Below, one piece after another: positions 1 through 8,118 of a DNA stretch of 64,000 nucleotides; within the stretch, counting starts at the first letter, position 1; every line of letters starts with the position of its first letter. This stretch comes from Perlabentimonas sp034003245 (GTDB lineage Bacteria; Bacteroidota; Bacteroidia; Bacteroidales; Tenuifilaceae): the NCBI GenBank assembly GCA_034003245.1, contig JAVEYY010000010.1, forward strand, positions 55,555 to 119,554. The letters are read 5' to 3'. Position numbers and translations under genes: made by a program. Under the pieces are notes generated by a model. The model ran no database searches, had not been told where the DNA came from, and saw only the letters and a program-made list of their open reading frames with translations.

Positions 1-799
1 CGGCAGCAACCATATCAGTAGAAATAATAAGCGACTTTTTCATAACCAAATCGGCCTGACTCACTCCCCGCGGGCCATTACGAGTCATTACCCTATAGGC
101 ATCAACCACATTTAAATCGGGTTTGCGCCAAGTGGCAAAATCGGCGATACATTGGTGTAGGTCGTTTCTGTGCCAGAAACGTCTATCCCAAACTATGCCC
201 ATTAGATTTTTTAAACAGATGGTAACCTTAGCGGAGCTATGATGCTTTAGAACGGGGACATTAATAAATACATCGGAGTTGAGAATTAGCTCGTGAACCT
301 TAGCCTCGGTTAGCCTTTTCCCATTAGATACTGTAACACTCTTATAGTAGTTCTCGGTATTTCCTGGCACAATCTTTCCTCCTGCCTTTTTTACAGCCTC
401 CTCTATCCCACTATTGGCATAGCAACGATTCCATGTATCGCATGTATTGTCGAATACAAATACTTCTTTAGCACCAACCTTTAAGCATTGTTCCACAATC
501 CGTGCAACTAGTTGTGGGTTTGTGTTTGCACCGAGTTCTTCAGGTGTATCCCAACCAATATTTGGTTTTACTACCACGGTTTGCCCTTTTTTCACAAATT
601 TTCCCATTCCACCCAGTGCGGCAATTGCTTTATCGAACATTTGGGCCGGTTCCCCGCCCATCACTGCAACCAAATCGAATGGTTTACTGGAGTTTGGCTT
701 GCTAGAATTGGCCAGACTGTTAGCACCATTTACCTTTAGAAAGGCACCTGCCATCAATCCGGCACCCAAACCTTTTTTCAGAAAATCTCTTCGCTTCAT
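1..799 (-). CDS. DUF362 domain protein with Tat signal (3' end outside window)
   Basis: Open frame from ATG 799-797 that runs off the left edge after 266 codons; the stop lies outside. It begins MKRRDFLKKGLGAG, a twin-arginine export signal (RR at residues 3-4) followed by a short hydrophobic stretch, so the product is probably exported folded. Downstream, VVVKPNIGWDTPEELG and KHHSSAKVTICLKNLMG match the conserved core of DUF362 proteins, a family of unsettled function, some of whose members carry ferredoxin domains. No cysteine cluster is visible in the part inside the window. The frame is clean with no internal stop. An AGGAG stands just before the ATG, which is unusual in this window and supports the start. 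The specific role is unknown. Confidence 0.8.
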   Translation of the reverse strand, partial: MKRRDFLKKGLGAGLMAGAFLKVNGANSLANSSKPNSSKPFDLVAVMGGEPAQMFDKAIAALGGMGKFVKKGQTVVVKPNIGWDTPEELGANTNPQLVARIVEQCLKVGAKEVFVFDNTCDTWNRCYANSGIEEAVKKAGGKIVPGNTENYYKSVTVSNGKRLTEAKVHELILNSDVFINVPVLKHHSSAKVTICLKNLMGIVWDRRFWHRNDLHQCIADFATWRKPDLNVVDAYRVMTRNGPRGVSQADLVMKKSLIISTDMVAA

Positions 800-900
800 A
801 CTCCTAAGGTGTTTGTTGATATTCTTAATTTTGATGAAAATTTTGAATCATAGCTTAACCGATAATTGGCATTAAAGATACGAAAAACGGACAAATAGCA

Positions 901-908
901 TATATTTG
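901..908 (+). promoter_or_regulatory. Bacteroidota -7 element (TATATTTG)
   Basis: TATATTTG fits the TAnnTTTG -7 box of the Bacteroidota primary sigma factor and lies 66 bases before the ATG of the small membrane protein at 974. I see no TTG at the expected distance upstream, so only half of the promoter is supported. Confidence 0.35.
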
Positions 909-973
909 TAATCTATTGCTAAACTTTTTTTAGGAAAAAGTATCTGAAAATAATAAACTTAAAAATAAAAACT

Positions 974-1477
974 ATGGCATCAATAGCGTTAACATCCAAA
1001 AGAACGATTGGCTACATAATATTCGATATGCTGGCATTAGCCTTTATTTACCTAGTGCCAACCATCTCGCATATGCTCAGCTTTCCGCTGTATCTTATTG
1101 AACCCATGCGCATAGCTCTTATCCTTGCTCTGGTTCATACCACCAAGCGAAACGCATATATTATTGCTTTAACACTTCCAGTTTTCAGCTATTTGGTATC
1201 GGCGCACCCTGTATTTTATAAGATGCTACTAATTTCGGGTGAGTTGGTGCTAAATGTTTGGATTTTCTACTTTTTGCTGGGCAAAACCAAAAGTGCATTT
1301 GCATCGATTATCAGCTCAATTATTGCCAGCAAAGCCATATACTACATGGCCAAGTTTATTGCTGTTGCCATAATTTTTAAAACAGGTGAGGGTATTATTT
1401 CCACACCCCTACACATTCAACTTGCTACAACAATTGTGTTTAGCGTATATCTTGGGTTGATGTTTAGGAGAAGGTAG
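974..1477 (+). CDS. small integral membrane protein, possibly ECF-transporter S-component-like
   Basis: 167 residues with about five hydrophobic segments (roughly residues 15-35, 40-55, 60-78, 84-105, 112-160) and a very basic C-terminus (FRRR). The compact, nearly all-membrane layout and size resemble substrate-binding S components of ECF vitamin/metal transporters, but I cannot point to a diagnostic motif and no ECF ATPase or T component is in the window. Divergent from the DUF362 gene, sharing a 174-base intergenic region. Clean ATG start after an A-rich leader. Function unknown; the transporter idea is an inference from topology only. Confidence 0.6.
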   Translation: MASIALTSKRTIGYIIFDMLALAFIYLVPTISHMLSFPLYLIEPMRIALILALVHTTKRNAYIIALTLPVFSYLVSAHPVFYKMLLISGELVLNVWIFYFLLGKTKSAFASIISSIIASKAIYYMAKFIAVAIIFKTGEGIISTPLHIQLATTIVFSVYLGLMFRRR

Positions 1478-1483
1478 AGGACA

Positions 1484-1720
1484 GAAGACGGAAGACGCCT
1501 GCCTCGTAAACCGACGCATTTTGGAGGTTGACGAGGGAAGACGGAAGACGGAAGTTTGAAGTCGGAAGTCGGAAGACAGAAGAGAGAAGCCCGACGTTGG
1601 ATTTTGCCTGCCCGACTGTCGTCAGGTCAGGCGGGGTTGCTGGATACTTACTAACGTTATACTTTAAACTTTAAACCTATCTAACGACAGGCAGGCGCTA
1701 AACTTTAATCTATAAACCAA
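1484..1720. repeat. intergenic low-complexity repeats and palindrome fragments
   Basis: The gap between the membrane protein and the ABC-F gene holds no gene. It has several copies of a GGAAGACGGAAG-like purine repeat (about 1484-1495, 1532-1590), two TAAACTTTAA copies, and GC-rich palindrome-like pieces built on CCTGCC and GTCAGG (about 1610-1635 and 1687-1700). The CCTGCC/GGCAGG words recur in the gap at 25.1-25.3 kb, suggesting a dispersed palindromic element. Confidence 0.5.
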
Positions 1721-1721
1721 C

Positions 1722-3599
1722 CTACCCTGCGTTCTCGTCTATTTCCATTAACTCGAGCCATCGCTCGCCTTTGGTGTCGAGTAGGTGAATTAACTCTGCA
1801 ATGCGATTCGATTGGCCAATAAGTTCATCGTGTGGTAGCGTTCCGCTATTTATTGTCGATTCAATCTCGGCCTTCTCATTCTCCAGCTGTTCAATCTCAA
1901 CCGATAATGTCTCCATCTCCTTTCGCTCGGCAAAAGTGAGTTTTCGGGCTTTTGAGAGGGTTGATTTGGGCTTAGCTTTTATTTCTGCAGGTTTTTGATT
2001 CTGCTGCTCTATTTTTTGCTTCTCTTTTTTCCAGTCGTAGTAATCGGTATATGAACCAGGAAAGCCGGTAATCTCGCCGTTGCCCTCAAAGATAAGCAAC
2101 CCATCCACCACCTTCTCGAGGAAATGCCTATCGTGCGAAACGGCCAGAACAACTCCGGGGAAGTTCTCCAGGTAGGTTTCCAAAACGTTCAGGGTTTCAA
2201 TATCCAAATCGTTAGTAGGCTCGTCGAGAATTAGGAAGTTTGGGCTTCGTATAAGGATGGTAAGCAGGTAAAGCCTGCGCTTTTCGCCTCCGCTAAGTTT
2301 ATACACGTAAGCATTCTGAACATCGGGGGCAAACAAAAACATGTTTAGAAATTGCGATACCGACAGGGTTTTGCCATCGCCCAGCGTTACTACCTCGGCC
2401 ACCTCACGGGCAACATCTATCACCTTCATGTCCTCCTGAATCTTCATCCCCTCTTGGCGATAGTAACCAAACACAACGGTTTCGCCCACCTCAATCACGC
2501 CCTTATCGGCTGGAATGGTATGGGTGATGATATTCAGAAAAGTAGACTTGCCTGTGCCGTTGTCGCCCACAATACCCAAGCGCTCGAAACGGTTAAAAGT
2601 GTAGGAGAAATCCTTAAGGATCATCAGATCGCCAAAGGATTTCTCAAGCCCTTTGGCCTCCAGTATCTTCTTACCCAAACGTGCAGCACCAACATTTATA
2701 CGCACATTGCTGTTGCTAAATCGTTGGGTAGCCTTCGAGCGTAGATCGTAAAAGGCATCAATTCTATACTTTGCTTTTGATGTTCGGGCCGGGGGCGAAC
2801 GACGCATCCAGTCGAGCTCGCGGCGGTAAAGGTTTGTGGCCTTTTCGACCTGGGCGCTACGTGCCTCAATCCGCTCCTGCCTCTTCTCGATATAATATGC
2901 ATAGTTGCCCTTATACCAGTATAATTCCTTTTGATCAATCTCAACGATATCGGTACAAACCCGATTTAGGAAAAATCTGTCGTGAGTAACCATAAGCAGG
3001 GTTATACGGCTGTTTTTAAGGAAATCCTCGAGCCATTCCACCATATCGAGGTCGAGGTGGTTGGTGGGCTCATCGAGGATTAGGAAGTCGGGTTCGTTGA
3101 TTAGCGCAGCAGCCAAAGCCACGCGTTTTTGCTGGCCACCCGATAATGATTTTACTGCCTGATCGAGATTGGTGATCTTGAGCTGGGTTAGAATCTGGCG
3201 AGCCTTTACCTCAACATCCCAGGCGCTGTGCTTATCCATCATCTCCAGAGCATGCTGCATCTCCGCTTTATCGTGCGATGCCATCGCTTTTTGGTATGCA
3301 AATATGGCCTCGCCTTTATGCTCGCTGGATGAAAACACATTCTCGATAATGGTCTTTGAGGCATCGAGTAGCGGATTCTGATCGAGGTAACCCACACGAA
3401 TATCGTTTGTCCACACCACACTGCCCGAATCCTTTGATTCTAGTCCTGCGATAATCCTTAAAAGAGTGGTTTTGCCCGCACCATTTCGGGCAATAAGACC
3501 CACCCGCTGATCCTTGCCAATACCAAATTTAATATCTTGGAATAGTACCAAGTCGCCAAACGACTTGCTAATATCTTCAACCTGTAAGTAGGGAATCAT
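1722..3599 (-). CDS. uup: ABC-F family ATPase, Uup-like
   Basis: 625-residue duplicated ABC ATPase without membrane segments. First domain: Walker A-like ARNGAGKTT near residue 40, signature LSGGQQKR, Walker B LILDEPTNHLDL. Second: GDNGTGKST near 345, LSGGEKRRL, LILDEPTNDLDI. The basic interdomain linker (about 235-300, MRRSPPARTSKAK) and a glutamate/lysine-rich coiled-coil C-terminal tail (about 535-615) fit the Uup branch of ABC-F proteins, which act on ribosomes or on DNA/replication intermediates rather than in transport. The first Walker A glycine is alanine, a change I believe is common in this phylum. Transcribed alone; the next minus-strand gene upstream starts 80 bases away. Uup versus another ABC-F paralogue is not certain. 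Confidence 0.85.
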   Translation of the reverse strand: MIPYLQVEDISKSFGDLVLFQDIKFGIGKDQRVGLIARNGAGKTTLLRIIAGLESKDSGSVVWTNDIRVGYLDQNPLLDASKTIIENVFSSSEHKGEAIFAYQKAMASHDKAEMQHALEMMDKHSAWDVEVKARQILTQLKITNLDQAVKSLSGGQQKRVALAAALINEPDFLILDEPTNHLDLDMVEWLEDFLKNSRITLLMVTHDRFFLNRVCTDIVEIDQKELYWYKGNYAYYIEKRQERIEARSAQVEKATNLYRRELDWMRRSPPARTSKAKYRIDAFYDLRSKATQRFSNSNVRINVGAARLGKKILEAKGLEKSFGDLMILKDFSYTFNRFERLGIVGDNGTGKSTFLNIITHTIPADKGVIEVGETVVFGYYRQEGMKIQEDMKVIDVAREVAEVVTLGDGKTLSVSQFLNMFLFAPDVQNAYVYKLSGGEKRRLYLLTILIRSPNFLILDEPTNDLDIETLNVLETYLENFPGVVLAVSHDRHFLEKVVDGLLIFEGNGEITGFPGSYTDYYDWKKEKQKIEQQNQKPAEIKAKPKSTLSKARKLTFAERKEMETLSVEIEQLENEKAEIESTINSGTLPHDELIGQSNRIAELIHLLDTKGERWLELMEIDENAG

Positions 3600-3678
3600 C
3601 CTTTAAAATTTGCTGCAAAAATAGCATTTTACAGTGAGCTTTGTTTTCGGATAATGGATTAAGGATGTACGATACAGT

Positions 3679-3996
3679 CTAAAAAGTAACCGTTTTATCG
3701 GCCCACTCAACCATTTCAACGCAGTCGATCATGGAGGAAATAGGACAAACCTCCGAGGACAAGTTTCTTGATCGCATACAGGTTCCGCAGGCAAGCACCT
3801 CGCCGCCAACCTCGATAAAAGTCTTGAGCTGCGCATCAACATTGTATACTTCGTGCGTTAAGCCCTCGCATTCTACGGCTTCGCCCATAAGGAAAACTTT
3901 CACCTCGTGATCGTTCATTTTAGCAGTAACCGCAAAGCGCAGCCCGTTCCAGGCCTTTTCAAACTCCTTGGTTTCGATAATAACACCTATCTTCAT
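3679..3996 (-). CDS. DsrE/DsrF-like family protein
   Basis: About 105 residues when started at the internal ATG 3996 (MKIGVIIETKEFEKAW), which matches how DsrE-like proteins begin; the frame can be extended nine codons upstream with hydrophobic residues that fit poorly. The chain has the Rossmann-like beta/alpha pattern of the family: N-terminal strand, KVFLMGEAVEC, then GGEVLACGTCMRSR with two cysteines in the place where sulfur-relay DsrE proteins carry active cysteines. DsrE-like proteins bind or move sulfane sulfur or have unknown roles. It lies 42 bases after trkH on the same strand and may be read through from it. Exact substrate unknown. Confidence 0.75.
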   Translation of the reverse strand: MKIGVIIETKEFEKAWNGLRFAVTAKMNDHEVKVFLMGEAVECEGLTHEVYNVDAQLKTFIEVGGEVLACGTCMRSRNLSSEVCPISSMIDCVEMVEWADKTVTF

Positions 3997-4038
3997 AAAA
4001 CATTGTATTAAAAAAAGAATCATAAGTACTTTAAACTA

Positions 4039-5478
4039 TTATCGCCACGAGCGCATAAAGAAAAGAAGCATCAACCCAAAAATCTCCAAACGGCCAAGGA
4101 GCATGTTGAAGGTAAGTAGGATTTTGCCAAGATCGGGAATTAAAGCGTAGTTAGAAGTAGAGCCCACCTCCCCAAATCCAGGGCCAACAGTACTTATGGT
4201 GGCTGCTGAGGCTGAGAAGGCAGTAGTAATATCAACCCCCATGGCGGTTAGTGCAAGGCCCGTGAGGAACAGAATTAAAACATAAAGAACTATAAATAAC
4301 AGAACCGAATCAACGGTTTCATCATCAATGGGCTGACCATCGACCCTAACGGGGATTACTGCTTGAGGATGCTGCAGCTTTAACACCTGGCGCCGCAGGG
4401 TTTGGAAAAATATTACCACTCTATCAACCTTTATGCCTCCAGCTGTTGAGCCAGCACAGGCGCATTGGAAGGTGAAAAAAATCAAAATCATTACAGAGAA
4501 TGGTGGCCAAATAGTAGTATCGGCTGTAGCATAACCCGTTGTTGTGCTAATTGATACTACCTGAAAAGCCGCATAGCGCAGTGCCTGAGGAAACGACTCG
4601 TACCCTTTTCCCCAAATGTTAAGCGTCACAAACACAATTCCAGCCAGAATGGAAAAGGTATAAAACTGTACAATGGAGGATTTATACCACTTGGTGCGCT
4701 TAAAGGAAAAAGCGTTGTACAGCACCCCAAAGTGCATCCCTGCCAGGAACATAAAAACAATCACAGTAATCTCAATGGCGAGGCTGTTGTAGTGGCCGAT
4801 ACTGGCATTCTTGGGCGAAAATCCTCCAGTGGCTACCGTTCCGAATGTATGGGTTACAGCGTCGAAAAGGTTCATTCCAAAGAAGTACAGCAAAACAGTC
4901 TGTGCTATGGTAAGCCCCAAGTAAACCAGGATAACTACTCTCAGGGTTTTGTTGGTTCGGTAGTGAAAGTTGGTTTTGGCCAATGGCGACATCTCGAGGC
5001 GCGACAGCGACATTCGAGCTTTGCCCAAGGCAGGCACAATAACCAGCATAAAAAGGATAATTCCAATACCCCCCAACCAGTGAGTTGCCGACCGCCAAAA
5101 GAGCAGCCCCATGGGTAAGGCCTCAATATCTTTCAGAATTGTGGAGCCAGTAGTGGTAAACCCAGCTACACTCTCGAACCACGCATTAACCAGCGAGAAC
5201 TCCCCGCCCCACATTACGTATGGCAACATGCCAAAAAAACAAATCAGAATCCAGCTTAACACCACAATTACGTATCCCTCCTTATTGGATATTTGACTGG
5301 TTGGAGGGACAAACACCGTTGGGAAGGCTCCTGTAAGTGCTGTTAAAATACAACTCAGGAGTAAGGGGGTTTGACCACTATCGCCGTAATAGACCGAAAC
5401 CAAAAACGACAAGAACATCAGCCCAGCGCTTAGTACAAGCACTAATCCAATGTAACGTATGATTATATGGGGTCGCAT
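4039..5478 (-). CDS. trkH: TrkH-type potassium uptake channel subunit
   Basis: 479 residues, integral membrane. The four pore repeats with their selectivity-filter glycines are visible: TTTGST, TVATGGFS, STTTGYA and STVGPG, in that order, separated by paired hydrophobic helices. This is the K+-translocating subunit of Trk/Ktr systems; it normally works with a cytosolic RCK partner (TrkA/KtrA), which is not in this window. It starts 8 bases after the stop of the HAMP protein at 5487, so the two are almost certainly co-transcribed. Length and motif order are normal for TrkH. Confidence 0.93.
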   Translation of the reverse strand: MRPHIIIRYIGLVLVLSAGLMFLSFLVSVYYGDSGQTPLLLSCILTALTGAFPTVFVPPTSQISNKEGYVIVVLSWILICFFGMLPYVMWGGEFSLVNAWFESVAGFTTTGSTILKDIEALPMGLLFWRSATHWLGGIGIILFMLVIVPALGKARMSLSRLEMSPLAKTNFHYRTNKTLRVVILVYLGLTIAQTVLLYFFGMNLFDAVTHTFGTVATGGFSPKNASIGHYNSLAIEITVIVFMFLAGMHFGVLYNAFSFKRTKWYKSSIVQFYTFSILAGIVFVTLNIWGKGYESFPQALRYAAFQVVSISTTTGYATADTTIWPPFSVMILIFFTFQCACAGSTAGGIKVDRVVIFFQTLRRQVLKLQHPQAVIPVRVDGQPIDDETVDSVLLFIVLYVLILFLTGLALTAMGVDITTAFSASAATISTVGPGFGEVGSTSNYALIPDLGKILLTFNMLLGRLEIFGLMLLFFMRSWR

Positions 5479-5486
5479 GGTGGTGA

Positions 5487-6248
5487 TTAATCTGCCCTTT
5501 TAGCAGTTGATTTTAGTAATGCGATCAGATTTACAATAGACTCCTTAAGGCTATGAAACTCATCCTTGGTTTCGAGGGGAACATCGAATGGTTTACGATA
5601 CCGTACATAGTCGTTTATACCCTTGGTAAGGCGAATAATTGGCGAAACAAAGTAGTGATGAACTAGATAAGTGAAGATAAAGGTAAATATAATGCTGGTG
5701 ATGATTACAATTAAACCGGGAACAGAAGCGCGCTGGGCGCTGGTTTCGAGAAAAGCCGCAGAGTTGAAAAGCCCTTGCTGATTTATGGTAATCAAATTCT
5801 TAACATGCCTACCGGCTTCCTGTGCAAGGGGGCTAATCTCATTCAGATAGGTTTCGAGGGATATGCTGTTGGACTGGAATATGCTAGCGGATCTTTGGGT
5901 AAAGTGGTTATAGCTTATGCCGATGGAATCGATAAAAACCTTTTCCTCCTTAAGCAAAAAGTTATGCCTTGCGCTATCGAGATTTGTACTGAATGCCTTC
6001 TCGGCCATAGCGAATTCGCTGATTGCAAGCTCCCGGTTGCCATTGGCAAACAGGAGTATTGCATTTCCTTGTTGCTCCAATGCATCGAGCATATTGCGGG
6101 AGTAATCGATGCTACGGTAGTTGTCGAAGATCAACCCTTTAATGGATTTCCCAAGCTTGGTTAGCTCAAATATTGAGATGGCTCCCGAGATGAAAAGCAT
6201 TGATCCCAGAATCATAAAACCAAGCATTATCTTAGTGCGAATTCCCAT
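5487..6248 (-). CDS. 4-helix-bundle sensor/HAMP membrane protein lacking an output domain
   Basis: 253 residues. N-terminal membrane helix (about 8-28), a long helical extracytoplasmic region (30-170) resembling chemoreceptor/kinase four-helix sensor modules, a second membrane helix (about 176-200), then a HAMP-like segment (FVSPIIRLTKGINDYVR) and a short amphipathic tail ending at residue 253. Kinase, receiver, methyl-accepting and cyclase domains are all absent, and the frame ends in a normal stop 8 bases before trkH. It therefore looks like a sensor whose output is a partner protein, possibly TrkH. The pairing is inference from gene order. It does not look truncated by mutation: the 9 bases after the stop go straight into trkH. 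Confidence 0.7.
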   Translation of the reverse strand: MGIRTKIMLGFMILGSMLFISGAISIFELTKLGKSIKGLIFDNYRSIDYSRNMLDALEQQGNAILLFANGNRELAISEFAMAEKAFSTNLDSARHNFLLKEEKVFIDSIGISYNHFTQRSASIFQSNSISLETYLNEISPLAQEAGRHVKNLITINQQGLFNSAAFLETSAQRASVPGLIVIITSIIFTFIFTYLVHHYFVSPIIRLTKGINDYVRYRKPFDVPLETKDEFHSLKESIVNLIALLKSTAKRAD

Positions 6249-6268
6249 GGCTTGTTCATTTGAAACTA

Positions 6269-6276
6269 CAAATGTA
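6269..6276 (-). promoter_or_regulatory. -7 element for the HAMP-trkH-dsrE-like operon
   Basis: On the minus strand this reads TACATTTG, matching TAnnTTTG. It sits about 20 bases before the ATG at 6248. No clear TTG is found 19-20 bases further upstream, so support is partial. Confidence 0.4.
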
Positions 6277-6331
6277 TAAAGTAAAGAATGATATTATCTC
6301 ATAACGGCGAAAAAATTGACCTACATACCTG

Positions 6332-6360
6332 CGCAAGTTTTGTAACTTGCATGTGTCTAA
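6332..6360 (+). promoter_or_regulatory. ECF-sigma-type promoter before the sigma gene
   Basis: CGCAAGTTTT at 6332-6341 and GTCTAA at 6355-6360, separated by 13 bases (17 bases between CGCAAG and GTCTAA). The same two blocks at the same distance recur at 6996-7024 before the anti-sigma gene. A GTCTAA-like -10 with a 16-17 base spacer is typical of ECF promoters, so this is probably autoregulation. Confidence 0.7.
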
Positions 6361-6401
6361 CCAAACGAAAAGGCTAAAAAAATATCATAGGCAACCGGTA
6401 A

Positions 6402-6983
6402 ATGAGCGATAAAGAGCTAATAGACGACATCCTGCAGCACAATAGCCAAAAGGCTTTTGAGGAGTTGGTGAATCGTTATCAACCCATGGTGACAAAAACC
6501 TGCTTGGGCTTTGTGAACTCACTAGCCGATGCCGAGGATTTAGCCCAGGAGGTTTTTATCGAAGTGTTTGAATCGCTAAAGGGATTTCGGAGTGAGGCCA
6601 AAATATCGACATGGATATACAGGATTGCCGTAAACAAGTCGCTAAACCAGGTGCGCAAGCAGAAGCGTGACAGAATTTTTCGCAGTATCGAGAATTTCTT
6701 TACCTCAAAGAATGATGTTAACGAACCCCTTCAGGTTTTGAATAGAGACGGTGAGAACGCCGATAGTAACCTTGAGCGAAGCGAAAATAAAAGGATGCTT
6801 AAACAGGCCATTAACGCTTTGCCCGAGAACCAACGTATAGCGTTTATTTTAAGTAAATACCAGGAACTATCGTACAAAGAAATTGCAGATGTAATGGGCG
6901 TCTCATTATCGTCGGTCGAATCGCTGCTTTTCAGGGCTAAGTCGAACCTTCAGGGTAATCTAAAAAAAGAAATGGCAAAATAA
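6402..6983 (+). CDS. ECF-family RNA polymerase sigma factor
   Basis: 193 residues with sigma region 2 (about 15-80: FEELVNRYQPMVTKT, then DAEDLAQEVFIEVFESL) and region 4 (about 135-185: LPENQRIAFILSKY, YKEIADVMGVSLSSVESLL). No region 3 or N-terminal extension, so an ECF (group 4) sigma. It is followed by an anti-sigma gene and two Spy-like periplasmic proteins, which suggests a response to envelope or metal stress. Preceded by an ECF-type promoter copied before the next gene, implying it drives its own operon. The start at 6402 gives a normal ECF N-terminus (MSDKELIDDILQ). Confidence 0.92.
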   Translation: MSDKELIDDILQHNSQKAFEELVNRYQPMVTKTCLGFVNSLADAEDLAQEVFIEVFESLKGFRSEAKISTWIYRIAVNKSLNQVRKQKRDRIFRSIENFFTSKNDVNEPLQVLNRDGENADSNLERSENKRMLKQAINALPENQRIAFILSKYQELSYKEIADVMGVSLSSVESLLFRAKSNLQGNLKKEMAK

Positions 6984-6995
6984 TTTGCGTACCGA

Positions 6996-7024
6996 CGCAA
7001 GTTTTCCCAAATTGGATTGTCTAA
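6996..7024 (+). promoter_or_regulatory. second ECF-sigma-type promoter, before the anti-sigma gene
   Basis: CGCAAGTTTT at 6996-7005 and GTCTAA at 7019-7024, 13 bases apart, identical in words and spacing to the element at 6332-6360. It lies in the 62-base gap between sigma and anti-sigma genes, 22 bases before ATG 7046, and would let the sigma factor express the anti-sigma and the Spy-like genes separately. Confidence 0.7.
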
Positions 7025-7045
7025 ATCACTAAAGAGCAAAACACA

Positions 7046-7489
7046 ATGAACTGCAAAGAGGCACATAAAAATCTACTGAGTTTTCTGGATGGAGAGTTGC
7101 GAGGCGAAAAACAGATTGCCATGGTACAACACCTAGGCAGCTGCCAATCGTGCCAAGAGGCTCTGGGGAAACTCCAAGGGATATACGCAGTCATCGATGA
7201 GGAAGTGAAGGCTTTTGAGCCAAACCCCTACCTTGCCGCCAAAACTTGGGGTAAAATCCATACAAAACAGGAAACGGTAAATATTCCCGTTATTCCCTTG
7301 CGCAGAGCCCATATTATAACCATTGCTGCCGCAGGGATTGCGTTTGGAATTGCAATTGGCACTCTGCTTAATGCCTCATTCTCGGAAGATATGAATAGCC
7401 CCTCCGAGCAAAGCTGGACACAGCTTGCCGATGATTACTTTCCAAGCGATGTTTTTTCGCCCTACGAGGAGCTAGTTGATAACGATTAA
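7046..7489 (+). CDS. zinc-finger anti-sigma factor, membrane-anchored
   Basis: 147 residues. The N-terminal domain has the ZAS/zf-HC2 zinc motif H-x3-C-x2-C (H29, C33, C36) with C3 as a possible fourth ligand, in the usual setting MNCKEAHKNLLSFLDGEL. One membrane helix at about 89-108 follows, then a short acidic C-terminus outside. It would hold the sigma factor encoded just upstream at the membrane until a signal triggers release. Gene order sigma/anti-sigma and the second copy of the ECF promoter support this. The extracytoplasmic part is short (about 40 residues), so sensing may depend on a partner such as the Spy-like proteins downstream. Confidence 0.88.
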   Translation: MNCKEAHKNLLSFLDGELRGEKQIAMVQHLGSCQSCQEALGKLQGIYAVIDEEVKAFEPNPYLAAKTWGKIHTKQETVNIPVIPLRRAHIITIAAAGIAFGIAIGTLLNASFSEDMNSPSEQSWTQLADDYFPSDVFSPYEELVDND

Positions 7490-7501
7490 AGTTAAGTAAT
7501 C

Positions 7502-8035
7502 ATGAACATATTCACCAAAAACAGGCTACTTGTTGGGGCAGTAATACTCCTAGCTGCATTAAACTTGGCTACACTGAGTACGCTGGGATTCTTGCGGGTA
7601 AAACCCAAACTCAACCCCGAATCAAGCGATACACGCCCTCGCTTTAACCACGGGAAAATGATTGCCTCTGAGCTAAATCTTACGCCCGAGCAGGAGGCAA
7701 AATTCGAAACCCTTCGTAAGGATTACGCCGAGCAAACCCGAACTAATCGGATGTCGTTGCAGGAGAACTATAGGATAATAATGACAGAGCTGAGCACGCC
7801 AACACCCAACAGGCAATACCTCGACAGCATTGCGCAGGAGATTGGCCGGCTACATGTGGAGCAACAACAAGCTACTATTGAGCATTTCATTACCCTTAGC
7901 CAGGTGTGCACTCCAGAACAGTACGAAAGGTTACAGCAAATTTTTAAACGCAACATGTTCAGAGGCCAACGACCACACGATATCGAGCCCAGACGAATGC
8001 GGATGATAGAAAGAGGAAATAGAAATACAGACTAA
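7502..8035 (+). CDS. membrane-anchored Spy/CpxP-like (heavy-metal-resistor-type) protein
   Basis: 177 residues. One N-terminal hydrophobic helix (about 8-30), then a helical region with LNLTPEQEAKFETLRKDY and VCTPEQYERLQQIF, the two LTxxQ-like motifs of the Spy/CpxP/CnrX family, and an Arg-rich tail. Related proteins are periplasmic chaperones or metal-stress sensors. It begins 13 bases after the anti-sigma gene, so the three genes form one unit. Anchoring through an uncleaved N-terminal helix is inferred, since no clear signal-peptidase site is visible. Confidence 0.78.
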   Translation: MNIFTKNRLLVGAVILLAALNLATLSTLGFLRVKPKLNPESSDTRPRFNHGKMIASELNLTPEQEAKFETLRKDYAEQTRTNRMSLQENYRIIMTELSTPTPNRQYLDSIAQEIGRLHVEQQQATIEHFITLSQVCTPEQYERLQQIFKRNMFRGQRPHDIEPRRMRMIERGNRNTD

Positions 8036-8046
8036 AGAATAATTAC

Positions 8047-8060
8047 AGTTAGCGCTAACT
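8047..8060. promoter_or_regulatory. 14-bp perfect palindrome between the two Spy-like genes
   Basis: AGTTAGCGCTAACT is a perfect inverted repeat with no spacer, 12 bases after the stop at 8035 and 59 bases before ATG 8119. It could be a regulator site or a small RNA hairpin; no U-run follows, so it is not a typical terminator. Confidence 0.35.
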
Positions 8061-8118
8061 AATTATTGATAACTACCCAGTGTAACAAGAAAAACTCAAA
8101 CTTAAAATAATAATAACG

